From NCBI GenBank assembly GCA_048884925.1, contig JBHLQK010000058.1, forward strand, positions 1-14,453: 14,453 nt of DNA. The letters run 5' to 3'. The first letter of the stretch is position 1. Every line of letters starts with the position of its first letter. Position numbers and translations under genes: made by a program. Shown piece by piece: positions 13,849-14,453 of the stretch. This stretch comes from SMTZ1-83 sp048884925 (GTDB taxonomy: Archaea; Asgardarchaeota; Thorarchaeia; Thorarchaeales; Thorarchaeaceae). The notes below the pieces were generated by a model. The model saw only the letters and a program-made list of their open reading frames with translations, was not told the origin of the DNA and did no database searches.

Positions 13849-14453
13849 TATTGTTCTTCTCCAATCAGAATCTTCCCTAGCTCAGTGAGTCCATCTATAC
13901 CTCTAATCTCCTTGTCAAAGAGAGGCACCTCTGTAATGTCGAGGTCTTTGTAGAGGTCTCTTATATCCACCATATTAGACTGTTGCATTTCTCTTCTAGT
14001 GCTGCAGAAGACACAGTCGGGATTAGGAGGCACGAGTTGATTGACAATAATGTTGGATGCAGGGATGTTCCATGTATGAAGACTGCCAAGTAGTCTTTGG
14101 GTTTCAAACACAGCCATGGCCTCTGGTATCATCACGACTGTAAACTGAGTCATCTCAGGATCAGATAGCTGCATCCTAGCCGCTAGGATTTTGTCTTTTG
14201 TGCGCTGCAACATCTCCCATGAAGACTCATCCTGAGTTCCGCCGCCAAACATGGACCTCAGGCCTGACATCATTGAACTCAATCGCTGTCTGAGTGTGAG
14301 CATCTTCCCGAGCCAGCTGTCAAGAAGGTCCGGCAGTTCCAATAGCTTCAAGGTGTGCCCCGTGGGTGCTGTATCAAAGATTACTCTGTCATATGATGTG
14401 TCTTCGAGGAATTCCAACATCTTCCCAAAAGCCATTGCCTCATCTGAACCAGG
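13848..14453 (-). CDS. Get3/ArsA-family ATPase, 5' part outside window
   Basis: The C-terminal 201 residues of a Get3/ArsA ATPase; the P-loop end lies beyond the right edge. Visible: PGSDEA at the very edge, DTAPTGHTLKLLELP (switch II), a helical region around SSMMSGLRSMFGGG, NQLVPP (adenine-contacting region), CVFC (the CxxC that in Get3 binds zinc at the dimer interface), and PLFDKEIRGIDGL (A-loop). Single-domain archaeal members resemble eukaryotic Get3/TRC40, which delivers tail-anchored proteins to membranes, more than bacterial arsenite pumps. No arsenic resistance gene is visible. The stop codon overlaps the ATG of the 32-residue membrane ORF. Confidence 0.92.
   Translation of the reverse strand, partial: PGSDEAMAFGKMLEFLEDTSYDRVIFDTAPTGHTLKLLELPDLLDSWLGKMLTLRQRLSSMMSGLRSMFGGGTQDESSWEMLQRTKDKILAARMQLSDPEMTQFTVVMIPEAMAVFETQRLLGSLHTWNIPASNIIVNQLVPPNPDCVFCSTRREMQQSNMVDIRDLYKDLDITEVPLFDKEIRGIDGLTELGKILIGEEQ

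Noticed and set aside
1..14453. tRNA, rRNA, CRISPR array, insertion sequence, prophage or attachment site
   Set aside because: No cloverleaf, regular spacer-repeat pattern, transposase or terminal inverted repeat was seen on reading both strands; the window is densely filled with ordinary chromosomal genes.

Overview
The window is archaeal. It encodes a transcription factor B, the small RNA polymerase subunit Rpo12, an aIF1/SUI1-type initiation factor, a type II methionine aminopeptidase, a geranylgeranylglyceryl phosphate synthase (first ether-lipid enzyme) and a Get3/ArsA ATPase. It also shows TATA-type promoters, Shine-Dalgarno sites and several GTG/TTG starts. A free-standing Roadblock/LC7 protein, together with a full HdrABC set carrying a fused MvhD domain, would suit an Asgard archaeon such as Thorarchaeia. 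That placement is inference from gene content; no marker was compared.

Left part (1-7.5 kb), mostly minus strand: the N-terminal part of a MobA-like nucleotidyltransferase (cut by the window edge), a stand-alone 659-residue HdrA, and an hdrA-mvhD / hdrC / hdrB operon whose genes are 5 bp apart or overlap by 4 bp. A plus-strand membrane methyltransferase of the isoprenylcysteine methyltransferase type sits between the two Hdr units. It is divergent from hdrA and overlaps hdrB tail to tail by 4 bp. Together the Hdr genes encode an electron-bifurcating heterodisulfide reductase-like complex: flavin in HdrA, many [4Fe-4S] clusters, and two cysteine-rich CCG sites in HdrB. The MvhD domain is the usual entry for electrons from a hydrogenase or formate dehydrogenase, but no such catalytic subunit lies in the window. 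Two HdrA paralogues are present, and the fused one ends in a 53-residue lysine-rich tail.

Middle (7.5-9.2 kb), plus strand: a cysteine-rich YgbA/NO-response family protein transcribed away from hdrA-mvhD, then GGGP synthase, then the Roadblock protein with a clear promoter and a GTG start.

Right part (9.2-14.4 kb): methionine aminopeptidase, TFB (TTG start, strong Shine-Dalgarno), aIF1 on the minus strand, a radical SAM protein whose cluster motif is split by a cysteine-rich insert and which ends in a TRAM-like domain, and Rpo12. Convergent with Rpo12 is a Get3/ArsA ATPase (cut by the right edge). Its stop codon overlaps the start of a previously easily missed 32-residue single-span membrane protein. 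No tRNA, rRNA, CRISPR array, insertion sequence or prophage gene was seen.
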